From: Acrasis kona
Lineage: Eukaryota > Heterolobosea > Eutetramitea > Acrasida > Acrasidae
Length of the DNA: 24,727 bases
Reading direction: 5' to 3'
NCBI GenBank assembly: GCA_026419775.2
Contig: JAOPGA020000733.1
Span: 1-24,727 of the forward strand
The position numbers and the translations under genes are program-made. Of the stretch, positions 8,040 to 16,449 are shown in pieces. Numbering within the stretch: the first letter of the stretch is position 1; each line of letters begins with the position of its first letter. The notes beneath the pieces were generated by a model, which was not told the origin of the DNA, did no database searches, and saw only the letters and a list, made by a program, of their open reading frames with translations.

Positions 8040-9473
8040 ATGGAACTTGTAAGATTGTCAACCAACATGTTCAAAAAGATATTCACACGATGGACACACA
8101 AATACGATGCGAAGACGCCAACACAACATGCAAATCAATTCTACTTTGAAATTATACATCAGTCAAAAAAATCAAAAGCAAGAGTTGGTGTCATTCACAC
8201 ACCACATGGAACAATCGACACTCCATCTTTTGTTTCCGTTGGTACTAATGGAAGTCTGAAAGCTTTGGATAACGCATTTATAGAAAAAGAGCCAGGCTCT
8301 CGTTTAATGTTTTGTAACACTTATCATTTATTGATTCATCCAAAAGTGGACACCGTCGTCAAGGCTGGTGGTCTACATAAATACATAAATCGCTCTTCGC
8401 CCATCATAACTGACTCTGGTGGCTTTCAAATCTTCTCTTTACAAACTCACACTAATGTACGTCCATCTTGTCATGCTTGTTTATAATCGCCAACATAGAA
8501 AGTAAAAGAACTTAAGGGTGCATCTGGCAAAAAATTTGAAAATAACTCGGGCAACCTCATTGTAAAGATCAACGAGGATGGTGCGATTGTAAGATCGTAC
8601 CGTGATGGTTCGAAATTTTTATTATCTCCAGAGTCTACCATCCAGGCTCAAAAAGCTTTTGGCTCCGACATTATGATCCCGCTTGATGAACTTTTGCCAA
8701 TAAATGTTTCTCATAGTAGACTTCTTGAATCTTTTGATAGAACCCATCGTTGGGAAGTTCGGTCTTTGAACGAACACTTAAAAAATAAAAACTCTCCGAC
8801 TACTGGTTTGCACCAGGCCATGTATTGTGTAGTTCATGGGGGAATGGATCGGGAACTACGATCTCGTTCCATTGATTTGTTGCTAAAAGAGCCTTTCGAT
8901 GGCGTCTCCATTGGTGGCTCTCTTGGTAGCGATAGAAGTGAACTTGTTGATATCTTGAGTTACATCATGCCTAGAGTGAGCTCTCCAATGTTGAAAACCA
9001 TCCACGACTTATCTACTAATAAACGAAGAAACATATTATGCGATTATCCAAATCATGTGTTGGGTATGGGTGATCTAGATTCTGTCCTTGGTTTTTTACA
9101 ACTTGGGGTTGACACCTTTGACTCTGCTTATCCAACGCGTCTGGCAAGGCATGGTAGTCTGCTTGCTTTTCAAGAGGATACACCATCACATGTGTTGGAG
9201 TCAATCAAGACTGGAGATGTGTCCAAACTAACATACATGCCAAAAATTATTCAAAAGAAAGTCCATCAGAATGTGTACTCCCAGAACTATAGTACAATTG
9301 ACACATCATGTGGCTGTTATGCTTGTAGAGAATCCTACTCACTGTCATATCTCCATCACCTGTACAAAATGCACGAGCCCACATTCTCCACTCTTTCTAC
9401 GATGCACAACTTGTATTTTATGAACAAGGTCATGGAAATCAAAAGGCATTTGATAATGAATAACTATGTTTAA
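8040..9473 (+). CDS. Queuine/archaeosine-type tRNA-guanine transglycosylase
   Basis: Exons are 8040-8456 and 8499-9473, with a 42-nt intron (GTACGT...CATAG, phase 0), giving 463 residues. TGT exchanges guanine 34 in GUN-anticodon tRNAs for a deazaguanine base. Family signatures: FCNTYHLLIHP (91-101), TDSGGFQIFSL (124-134, substrate-binding Asp 125), the block with IMIPLDE (Asp 202), DGVSIGG (273-279), and FDSAYPTRLARHG (346-358, catalytic Asp 347). The zinc site is CGCYAC (Cys 410, 412, 415) with His 442 in MHNLYFM. It resembles the bacterial-type or catalytic QTRT1-type subunit rather than the inactive QTRT2 partner. The family's substrate-contacting QGG reads HGG here (residues 252-254). 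The first 35 residues are basic and hydroxylated, possibly a mitochondrial presequence. AATAAA follows the stop by two nt. Confidence 0.93.
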
Positions 9474-9556
9474 TGAATAAAACTTATTTAAATTTTGCAG
9501 ATGAATTTTGTTTGTCATTCGTTGTAAACGATCGTTCGGTATAATAATAACAAGAC

Positions 9557-11162
9557 ATGAGTGCTCCGGAGGATAGTATAATTCTTCAAATTATTGAACT
9601 CTGGTCCGTATCAACAACTATTCAAACAATGGACAGATCAAAAGTGCACCATACTAATACCTCCGGACAATCAGGTGCAACTTGTTCTTGATACTTTCAG
9701 TACTCCGAAAGTGAAGCAGTTTGTTAGAGGTCATATACTGAAGGAGAGTCCACTATTTCTTGGGCAATTTGTCACGGAAGATGGAAAGCATGTTCGAGAG
9801 GAATTTTCTATTAGATCAAACAAACAAGCATTATTCTCTAAAAACAACCAGGATGATGTTAGCAAAATTCGGCACTTGGAGGTCATAAGAGGTAGTTTAT
9901 TGATCAATTTTTACTCACAAATGCAGGTTTTGCTGAATCCCTTACAGTTACCGTGATCCATGCTACTACTTTCTACAGCGCAAATTTCAATTCATATAAC
10001 ATCTGGCACATTGACAAGTGCCTACATGAGGTAATCAATTTAATACTCTATATTAATAAATGTTAGAGGCACCAAGAGATTGAGAGCAATGCGAAAAAGG
10101 ACGAAAGTGGACAAGGGGACAAAGCAAAGATGCATCCAGAAACTGTCGGCGAGTATGTTCATTGATGCGTGCTTCTAACATGATTGTAGGTACAAACTAT
10201 ATTTAAAGCAGTTTGATGAAAACCTTTACAATTTGGTACAAAGACACGTCCAAGGATTCAACAACAGTTATTTATTAATTAATGGATATCATAATCAAGC
10301 AGTTCAAAAAATAGTTGAGCTCTACGAACAAATACTAAGTTCACAGGTATGTTTACATTGAGTCGCACTCACTAAATGAACTTACAAGCAATACATTACA
10401 TCAAGTCAACTTTCCGAAGACGAACTAACATTGAAGTTGTCCATCAACTCCATCCTTATCGACGGAATATTCTTCAAGTTTCATCCGTTTTGGCTTCGTT
10501 CCTTTCAAACATTAGACGATGAACTACTTCACCGGATGGATGCCCTGAATCAAAAATCAATGGGAGACTTTGGAGTTCCTACTTTATTTCAAGCGGATCA
10601 AACATTAGCACATCACATTCTTCTGATCCTACCTCATGTGAACACTCCAATCGAAAAGTTAAGAATCATATCGAAAGTAATCAGACAAATATCCGAAACA
10701 AGTAGCGAACAAGGAACCCTTACAAGCGATGAGTTAGTCCCCATTCTGGCTTATGTAGTCGTTCAATCAAAATGTCCTCACTTGGTGTCAGATTGTGAAT
10801 TAGTCTCAAAGCTACAAATTCCAGAACTAGATAATACGGAATATGGTTTCTCGTTAGTTTCACTTCAAGGCGCATTGCAAGTCATACAAGAAGAATGTCC
10901 AGAGTTAATTATCCAACCAACCACGCCTACCAACATTAAAGCATCGGACATGAAATCTCCTAACCAAGTAGAGCCGGAAACATTATACAGAGCGTTAACG
11001 ATGCCGGAAAGTCACTTTAAGCTAAATCACAACAGATCAGTACATCACTCCGTGTCAGATGAAAGTGTTGAAGAAATGATTTTAAAGAGAAAAAGTATGA
11101 GCAGCCAAGTGATTAGAATGTTTGATGAAAAGTCTGAAATTCACGAATCGGACCTTTTATAA
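9557..11162 (+). CDS. VPS9-domain protein, putative Rab5-family GEF of VARP/ANKRD27 type, without ankyrin repeats
   Basis: Six exons: 9557-9575, 9637-9891, 9927-10030, 10067-10152, 10190-10346 and 10389-11162, giving 464 residues. Introns 2-5 are 35-42 nt with good phase agreement. The first (9576-9636, 61 nt) is inferred because the downstream frame has no ATG. The N-terminal part (TILIPP, then the block ending LEVIRGF) and helical region (YKLYLKQFDENLYNLVQRHV) resemble the VARP/ANKRD27 N-terminus. The VPS9 domain lies at about 250-380, with LTSDELVPILAYVVVQS (319-335, the conserved Asp 321) and YGFSLVSLQGAL. VPS9 proteins catalyse GDP/GTP exchange on Rab5/Rab21-type GTPases on endosomes. 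The C-terminal 80 residues are polar. No ankyrin repeats follow, unlike animal VARP. Membership in VPS9 is firm; VARP orthology is inference. Confidence 0.82.
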
Positions 11163-11410
11163 CAATGGTGTTGTGTGGTGGCTTCATGTGTGGAGATGTA
11201 GTGATTGACCAAGTCCGGAACCTTGTCTTTGTCCCTTTACCGACAAAATATATGTGTTCGTGTTAACAAAATAAATGTGTTGGCCGAAACTGATTTTGAT
11301 ATTTTTCGTTCCACAGTCATCTCGTCATCTCTGTTGATCTCTTCAACCCACTTTGAACTATTGATTTGGAAATCAAAAAGTTTGTTGTAACTTATATTCC
11401 AAAGTTTGTG
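11163..11410. other. Intergenic between VPS9 and TM2D genes
   Basis: About 250 nt. AATAAA occurs near 11269, about 105 nt past the VPS9 stop, a possible polyadenylation signal. No gene is seen. Confidence 0.4.
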
Positions 11411-12038
11411 ATGTCACTTGCTCTGAAAAGAGTTGCTCTTTTTTTTGTTTTTATAGCGAGTTTAGAGGCCAGATTGCTGAATTGTACAGATTTATTTGTT
11501 ACGCAGTGAGGCTAACATCTTATCACAACATCAACTAAATCATCGAAGGTACACATGCGAGGAGCCAATTATATCCCCCAAAACATATGAGGCACAAAAC
11601 TGCTTGCCGAACAATATTGTATATGTCACCTGCCAAGTGCGTTATGGAGTAGAATGTGAAGGTGATACATCTTTTGTCGAATCACGTCCATGCTATTATA
11701 CGTATTGTTTCGAACACTTATTACTCACAAATGTAGAAATGGATATAACTATTATACTGCCCTCTCCTTGTCAATATTTTTTGGTGTTTTTGGAGTAGAT
11801 CGATTTTATTTGGGATATGTAGGAATGGGAATCATAAAACTTTTTACATTTGGTCTATTTGGAGTTCTGTGGTTGTTTGACATTGTCATGATTAGTCTTC
11901 AGGTAACATTTAGCATTGGAATGGATTTGAGTTGACACTAAATAGATGTTAGGGCCACTCGACGGATCAAATATGATTGTCGGATACAACGGACCTCGAA
12001 TGATTCGTTTCAAAAATGTAACAACAATAAATTATTAA
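11411..12038 (+). CDS. TM2-domain protein (TM2D family)
   Basis: Four exons: 11411-11505, 11549-11701, 11737-11902 and 11946-12038, with introns of 43, 35 and 43 nt (phases 2, 2 and 0). Together they give 168 residues. The order is that of TM2D1-3: a signal peptide (LALKRVALFFVFIAS), an extracytoplasmic Cys-rich segment of about 75 residues (Cys in LNCTDL, YTCEEP, QNCLPN, VTCQV, VECEG, RPCYY), and the TM2 domain. The TM2 domain has two membrane helices separated by the conserved turn GVDRFYLGYVGMG, the second helix ending DIVMISLQ. After it comes a conserved tail LGPLDGSNMIVGYNGPRM, as in animal TM2D proteins. Animal members modulate Notch/gamma-secretase and amyloid-beta biology; the role in a protist is unknown. 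AATAAA overlaps the last codons. The stop lies 11 nt from the convergent gene's stop. Confidence 0.9.
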
Positions 12039-12049
12039 AACTCTTTACT

Positions 12050-12759
12050 TTATTTACATAAATCAAGATTAGAAAAGTTTGACGTTGGCGGTGTAGTTGT
12101 GGGAGAAAGCGATGTTACCAATTCTTTGTGCTGTGCTTTTAACATGTTTACAAGTTCTCTTGTTTGGTCCTTGTGTCTTTCATTTTCTTGTATAGTGACT
12201 TTTTGGGCTTGAACTTGTTCTCGTAGTTCATTGTTGCTCCGTTCAAATGTTTGTAGTGCTGTAACTGTTTTCTCTAGTTTGATTAATAAATCATGATTTT
12301 GTTTTTTCAGTTCGAGCAGTGCTGAGAAGTTTACTACTAGGATTAATAAGCGTGTTTAATGAGACGAGTACCTTTAATTTGAGGGCTGCACGTAAATGAA
12401 GTAGAGGAACCATTATTAGTCTCTACTAAATCATACTTGAATTCATCTGACTTTGTATTGAATATTCCACCAAGTTCTCTATGAACTGCAGTTTTGATAT
12501 CTGAAACCTCTGAATTTTCATCAACTTCCACCTTTACAAAGTTGCTAACGAGCAAGCTGACATCCACAACTTTTTTTTGCGATTTGTTTTGAGGTGGTGT
12601 TGTAGGCTTTAAATCGAGTTTTGGAGCTATTGAGGATAAATTTAATGCTTTTACGAAGGGTTTTGGCGGGGAGTTCATTGGTTCATCTATTTGTTCCTGT
12701 TGCGTTGGCGAGTCCACCACTGGCTTTGTCAAAGCGCTCATATTAAGGCTCAGCTTCAT
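12050..12759 (-). CDS. Coiled-coil protein (224 aa, 2 exons), unidentified
   Basis: Exons are 12759-12372 and 12336-12050 (minus strand), joined across a 35-nt intron (GTACTC...CCTAG, phase 1). The N-terminal 130 residues are Pro/Ser/Lys-rich and mostly disordered, with a better conserved-looking block VVDVSLLVSNFVKVEVDENS (66-85). The second exon forms a coiled coil from about residue 132 to 200 (ALLELKKQNHDLLIKLEKT, then RSNNELREQVQAQK), ending in a Thr/Pro-rich tail. I do not recognise the family; the layout is compatible with a centrosomal, vesicle-tether or kinetochore adaptor protein, which is only a guess. AATAAA overlaps the TAA stop (12049-12054 on the opposite strand's coordinates). 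Confidence 0.7.
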
Positions 12760-13069
12760 GACAGTTGTCGGATGTTATGATGTCAATCTGATTCACGTCA
12801 ACCATGTTTGCCAAAACCGATAAACACCTAATTTTCTTTCGAAATACAGGAAAGCCACACCAAATCCTTCATAATGGCACTATCATAAAACTAAACGCAA
12901 CTTACATGTGACTAGAACAACGTCAATAAAAAAGCCCACAAGAGTACACAAAGTGTATTTGTAACGGAATCAGTTGTCTTTCTTTACCAAAGCATATAAC
13001 CCATAGTGTGACTACAAACCCAAAAAAACAAAACTCAACAAAAAACGAAATAAAACGGAAAAATTTATT
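12760..13069. other. Intergenic: CFIm-like 3' flank and promoter side of the coiled-coil gene
   Basis: About 310 nt between two minus-strand genes. AT-rich, no ORF of note and no RNA gene recognised. Confidence 0.4.
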
Positions 13070-14073
13070 CTAATCTCTGTATGATCTGTGACTGCTACTA
13101 CTTCTTGACGATGACGATCTTGATTCCTCTCTTCTCCGACTATCCCTATCGTCTCTGTCATCATGTCTTGGTCTTTTGTTGTATTCATTCTTTTCGTTAT
13201 CATCATCTCTACCTCTACTTCTTCTTTCGCTTCTATCACTTCGTTCATTCCTGCCGTCACCTCTATCTCCTCTATCGCTTCGTTCATTCCTTTCATTCCG
13301 TTCCGTTCTGTCATTTCTTTCGTTCCGTTCGTTCCTTTCTGATCTATCATTGTATTCTCCGCGACTTGATGCACGATCATTTCCAAGTGATGATCCTCTT
13401 GATGATCCTCCTCTTCCTCCCCGATATCCTTGAAAGTTCTAAAGTTGTTAGTTGACTGCACCAATGTAAACTTACACCTCGCTCGTTGTTCGATGAAAAT
13501 GTATTAGCAGGACCTGCGAATCTTGAAGTGGGCGCACCACTGCTGTACGAAACTACAATTTGTCTGGAATTAACTTCTGTTCCCATGAGCTTATCCTTTG
13601 CCATCCTGGCCGCATCAACAGAGTCAAATTGACAGAAACAGACTCCTTTTGACTTTCCATTAATCTTTTCTTCAATGAACCAAACGCTGATGACCTTTCC
13701 AAATTGACAAAGTAGGCTTTCCATGTATGCATCTGTGGTCCACTGACATTAATTGTTAGAAGAATGATTTCAAACGACTTACCCACGTAAGATTTTCAAT
13801 GCAAATAATGTGGGTCGCTACGGATTGGTCGTCGTGTCCATTGTACATGAATGGATAAGTGTTATTTTCTTCAACTTGAAAGCTCTGCATGGGTTGTTGG
13901 TATTGTGTTGGGGGGTTTGCATATTGAGGTCTGGCATCTTCCTTTGGAGGATCTGTTCGTTGTTGGTAATAACTATTGTATGGTGTTGCATTAGATTGTG
14001 TTTGAGGTTGCTGTGCACGTTGTTCTGGCTCTGCCACATCTAGTGCTAGTTTTAAAAGTCAACGTTCACCCAT
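13070..14073 (-). CDS. CPSF6-like (CFIm large subunit) RRM protein with Arg-rich tail
   Basis: Exons on the minus strand are 14073-14070 (putative, ATGG), 14039-13783, 13742-13476 and 13438-13070, giving about 298 residues. The Gln/Pro-rich N-terminus precedes an RRM (about 75-155). RNP2 is IICIENLTW, joined across a 40-nt intron to WTTDAYMESLL, recreating the NLTWWTTD motif typical of CPSF6/CPSF7. RNP1 is GKSKGVCFCQFDS. The third exon, after a GTAAGT intron of 37 nt, is a Gly/Arg start followed by an RNE/RSD/RSR-rich tail ending HRSYRD, comparable to the RS-like domain. CPSF6 with the NUDT21 dimer selects poly(A) sites. The CDS end is secure, with AATAAA directly after the TAG. The start is not: the frame has no ATG, and the 4-nt first exon plus 30-nt intron is only my best guess. 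Confidence 0.78.
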
Positions 14074-14251
14074 ATGATAAAATTACTATTTGCATTATTT
14101 CCATTCGCACTCGGTATAATATCACCGTAAATATCAAATTCCTCCTCTCCCTTTCAATACAGTTAATAACCAAAAAACAATCGAATAGGGGCATTACCCT
14201 GCTCATATTATAAAAAAACAATCAAACAACAATAGGGTTGATAAAAAAAGA
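14074..14251. other. Intergenic between proteasome beta5 and CPSF6-like genes
   Basis: About 180 nt of AT-rich sequence. It may hide the true first exon of the CPSF6-like gene (an ATG occurs on the minus strand near 14088), but I could not make another phase-compatible join. Confidence 0.35.
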
Positions 14252-15117
14252 TTACAATTTATTTCTGTCGGCAATTTCCTTCTTCTTGTCCTCTACATAA
14301 TTCCAGTGCAAGTGATCCATATCAGTGCTTGAAATCTTGTGCCATCCATCCTCACGAATCAAATACACATTAATGATACCTCCCGACATGGAATCACGAT
14401 GGGTCGCATGATAGATGGCTCTTCTTCCCAACTCACACGCTTGCTCTTCTGTCAAATCGGGTCTGTAGCCGCTATCGAGAACACCATAAGCAAACATTGA
14501 ACCGGAACCTACGCTGAAGCGATTGCCCTTTAACCGCGTTCCGTCGTTATCGACCATGAAGAGATTGGGTCCGGTGTGATCCCATCCTGCAACCATGGTT
14601 CCCATCGATAGACCGTAACCTTTATAGCTATACATGATGTTGACGAGTAATTTACTGGCGGCGCTAACCGTGATTCTCCTCTTGTTTCTGAGCTCATATA
14701 ATCTGCACTGCATTCCCAAGTACCGCTCCCAGAATTGACAGTCGGCAGCACCACCGGCCATCGTTCCTAACAAGTATGGATTGATCTCGATGACCTTCTT
14801 GACATTTTGTGAGGAGATGTAATTTCCCATGGAGGCACGAGAATCAACGGCAATTACGATTCCCTTGTTAAATACAAATCCAAGAGTGGTTGTTCCCTTT
14901 GCGAATTTTTTTGCAATTTCGTGGCTTTGGTCTCTGAAACCTGCATTCTGTTTAAATGTCATTCATTTTATTCAAAGTGTGTTTAATTTACGTTAAAAGT
15001 GGGAGGAACTACAAGTCCTGGCTCTTTGTATAGTGTGAGAGTGTTTGAATTTGCTTCTTCAAATGATTGATCGTCATGAAAAGCATTGTATGACTTGTCC
15101 AAGAACGAAAGACTCAT
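14252..15117 (-). CDS. PSMB5: Proteasome subunit beta type-5 (chymotrypsin-like)
   Basis: Exons are 15117-14992 and 14947-14252 (minus strand), with a 44-nt intron (GTAAAT...AACAG, phase 0), giving 273 residues. It is a catalytic 20S proteasome subunit. After a propeptide of about 64 residues, the self-cleavage site KG/TTTLGF exposes Thr1. Counting from it, Asp17 (AVDSRAS), Lys33 ([13 protein letters not shown]) and Met45 of the S1 pocket all fall where beta5 has them. [35 protein letters not shown] and [15 protein letters not shown] are further family blocks. The ATG at 15117 is chosen because the open frame upstream holds no earlier ATG. The intron lies in the propeptide. Confidence 0.97.
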
Positions 15118-15264
15118 GGTTGATCTTTGTTTAGTTTTATTTTGATGATCGAAGACAACCTGAGCGGAAGTATTTTTAAAAATAGATGAAGTTGAGTTCA
15201 AAACAAAACGCCACACTTTGGGTGACTTGGCTCCAATCCTTAATTTTAAACATGATGTGCAGAA

Positions 15265-15284
15265 ATCGAACCTAGAAGTTCGAT
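15265..15284. repeat. Perfect 7-bp hairpin upstream of PSMB5
   Basis: ATCGAAC and GTTCGAT flank a 6-nt loop CTAGAA, about 150 bp upstream of the PSMB5 start codon. It could be a dimer-type protein binding site or an RNA hairpin in the RING transcript's 3' UTR. Confidence 0.35.
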
Positions 15285-15384
15285 GGGACTAGGACTTTTA
15301 TTTCTGTATAAAATTTAATTTTTCGATTTGAACTGAATTCATTGAAACTCATTCGATTAATTTCTATGCAGTGACTTATGAACG

Positions 15385-15394
15385 CCTTATAAGG
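15385..15394. promoter_or_regulatory. CArG-box-like palindrome CCTTATAAGG
   Basis: Fits CC(A/T)6GG exactly, the SRF/MADS-box binding consensus, about 270 bp upstream of the PSMB5 start. A single 10-bp match in AT-rich DNA can occur by chance, and its use is untested. Confidence 0.25.
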
Positions 15395-15410
15395 TTTAGC
15401 TTGTAAAGCT

Positions 15411-15443
15411 CCATCTCCAAAACAACAACGTTAGTGGAGATGG
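15411..15443. repeat. Perfect 9-bp inverted repeat after the RING gene
   Basis: CCATCTCCA and TGGAGATGG are separated by 15 nt and lie 60-95 nt downstream of the RING-protein stop on its coding strand. They could form a hairpin in the 3' UTR. Confidence 0.4.
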
Positions 15444-15503
15444 CCTAAAGTGGAAAAAAATAAGATGTGATTTTAATAAAATGAATTTCTTTATATACAA
15501 GTT

Positions 15504-16316
15504 TTAATAGCATATTGGACATCTACAGACAGGACATGTTTGTCTTCCTTGGAAAATCCACATGTTTATACATTTTAAGTGAAATTTGTGTTCACAAGTT
15601 AGAGTTGTGTTCGCAGTTTGTATACCCTCTAAACATATACTACACTTGTTGCCATGTCCAATATCCTCTTGTGCACTGTCTTCTTGAGTAGTAATGTCGG
15701 TGTAGTTCTGTTGTTGCAGAACTGTTGGATCAACTTCGCTTTGATCGTTGAAGTGAATCACTCGGGAAGAAACTTTTCTTGGAGTGGATTTGTTTTCGGC
15801 GCTGATTGATTTTGTTTGCATTGAAGGCACGTCTTCAGAATTAAATGACATTTCGTCCTTTTCTTGGTAACATGTGTTTCCTAAATGTGTTCTGTTGCAC
15901 CTCTCTCTATTTAACATTCTCTCAGCTATGTTATTGTCTATGATAGCTGCCAACTGCTTGTTGTATTCTTCTATATCATCTTTCTTGTTTACAACTCTTT
16001 TTTGCTTACGGGGGCTATATAAAACTTCTCTGATTTTTGTAACTTCATTGTCGTGTAGTTCGTTGTGTAAGCTCTTTTCAATTTGTATTGGAGCTACACT
16101 TTGTGGTTTGTTTTCAACATTTCTGGCCTGTGTACTGGTGGATTCTTTGTTAATAATTGTAGGAGGCTTTTTAGCTGGAACAAAAATCTCAAATGTGGGG
16201 TATGACGGACCTTGGTCTCTCATAACGTTTAATCTTGAAAAGCCATTTCTTGGTGGTGTTCTTGATAGCCTCTCTCCGCTGTTTGAGGCTGACTGTCTAC
16301 TTTTATATTGTACCAT
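15504..16316 (-). CDS. RING-H2 finger protein, putative E3 ubiquitin ligase
   Basis: Single-exon minus-strand gene, 270 residues, ATG at 16316. About the first 225 residues are hydrophilic, rich in Ser, Lys and Asn, and without recognised domains. The C-terminal 43 residues form a C3H2C3 RING: CSIC, 12 residues, CEHKFHLKC, 11 residues, CPVC. The order Cys-x2-Cys-x12-Cys-x-His-x2-His-x2-Cys-x11-Cys-x2-Cys supplies eight zinc ligands. The Trp of INMWIFQG and the Arg after the last ligand are typical of active E2-binding RINGs. The protein ends CRCPICY, adding two cysteines beyond the RING. No membrane segment or substrate-binding domain is seen, so the target is unknown. The gene lies 133 bp from the stop of the upstream GPI-synthesis gene. 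Confidence 0.85.
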   Translation of the reverse strand: MVQYKSRQSASNSGERLSRTPPRNGFSRLNVMRDQGPSYPTFEIFVPAKKPPTIINKESTSTQARNVENKPQSVAPIQIEKSLHNELHDNEVTKIREVLYSPRKQKRVVNKKDDIEEYNKQLAAIIDNNIAERMLNRERCNRTHLGNTCYQEKDEMSFNSEDVPSMQTKSISAENKSTPRKVSSRVIHFNDQSEVDPTVLQQQNYTDITTQEDSAQEDIGHGNKCSICLEGIQTANTTLTCEHKFHLKCINMWIFQGRQTCPVCRCPICY

Positions 16317-16449
16317 TTTATTCTGTTATTTGTAGTCAGCAGTTACTTCGATTTTAATTATGATCGTAGTTAAAAATAAATTGAATTCTAACAATAGAAA
16401 TTTTGTAATAAAGAAGCATGTCCTTTTATAACACAAAATGACTTTTTTA

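Larger units (their letters stand above)
15118..15503. other. Intergenic: RING gene 3' flank and PSMB5 promoter region
   Basis: About 385 nt. It contains two perfect short inverted repeats (15265-15284 and 15411-15443) and a CCTTATAAGG palindrome at 15385-15394, listed separately. No ORF was recognised. Confidence 0.5.

Noticed and set aside
13090-13330. Repeated CGTTC/GTTCATTC triplet-like pattern as a tandem repeat or CRISPR array
   Set aside because: The repetition follows codons of the Arg/Asn/Glu-rich CPSF6-like tail and has no constant repeat-spacer structure.
13012-13464. 150-codon minus-strand frame and two plus-strand frames over the Arg-rich tail of the CPSF6-like gene
   Set aside because: The repetitive RNE/RSD coding sequence opens the other frames artificially. 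The spliced frame continuing the RRM exon gives the expected Arg/Glu/Asp tail and ends at a TAG followed by AATAAA.
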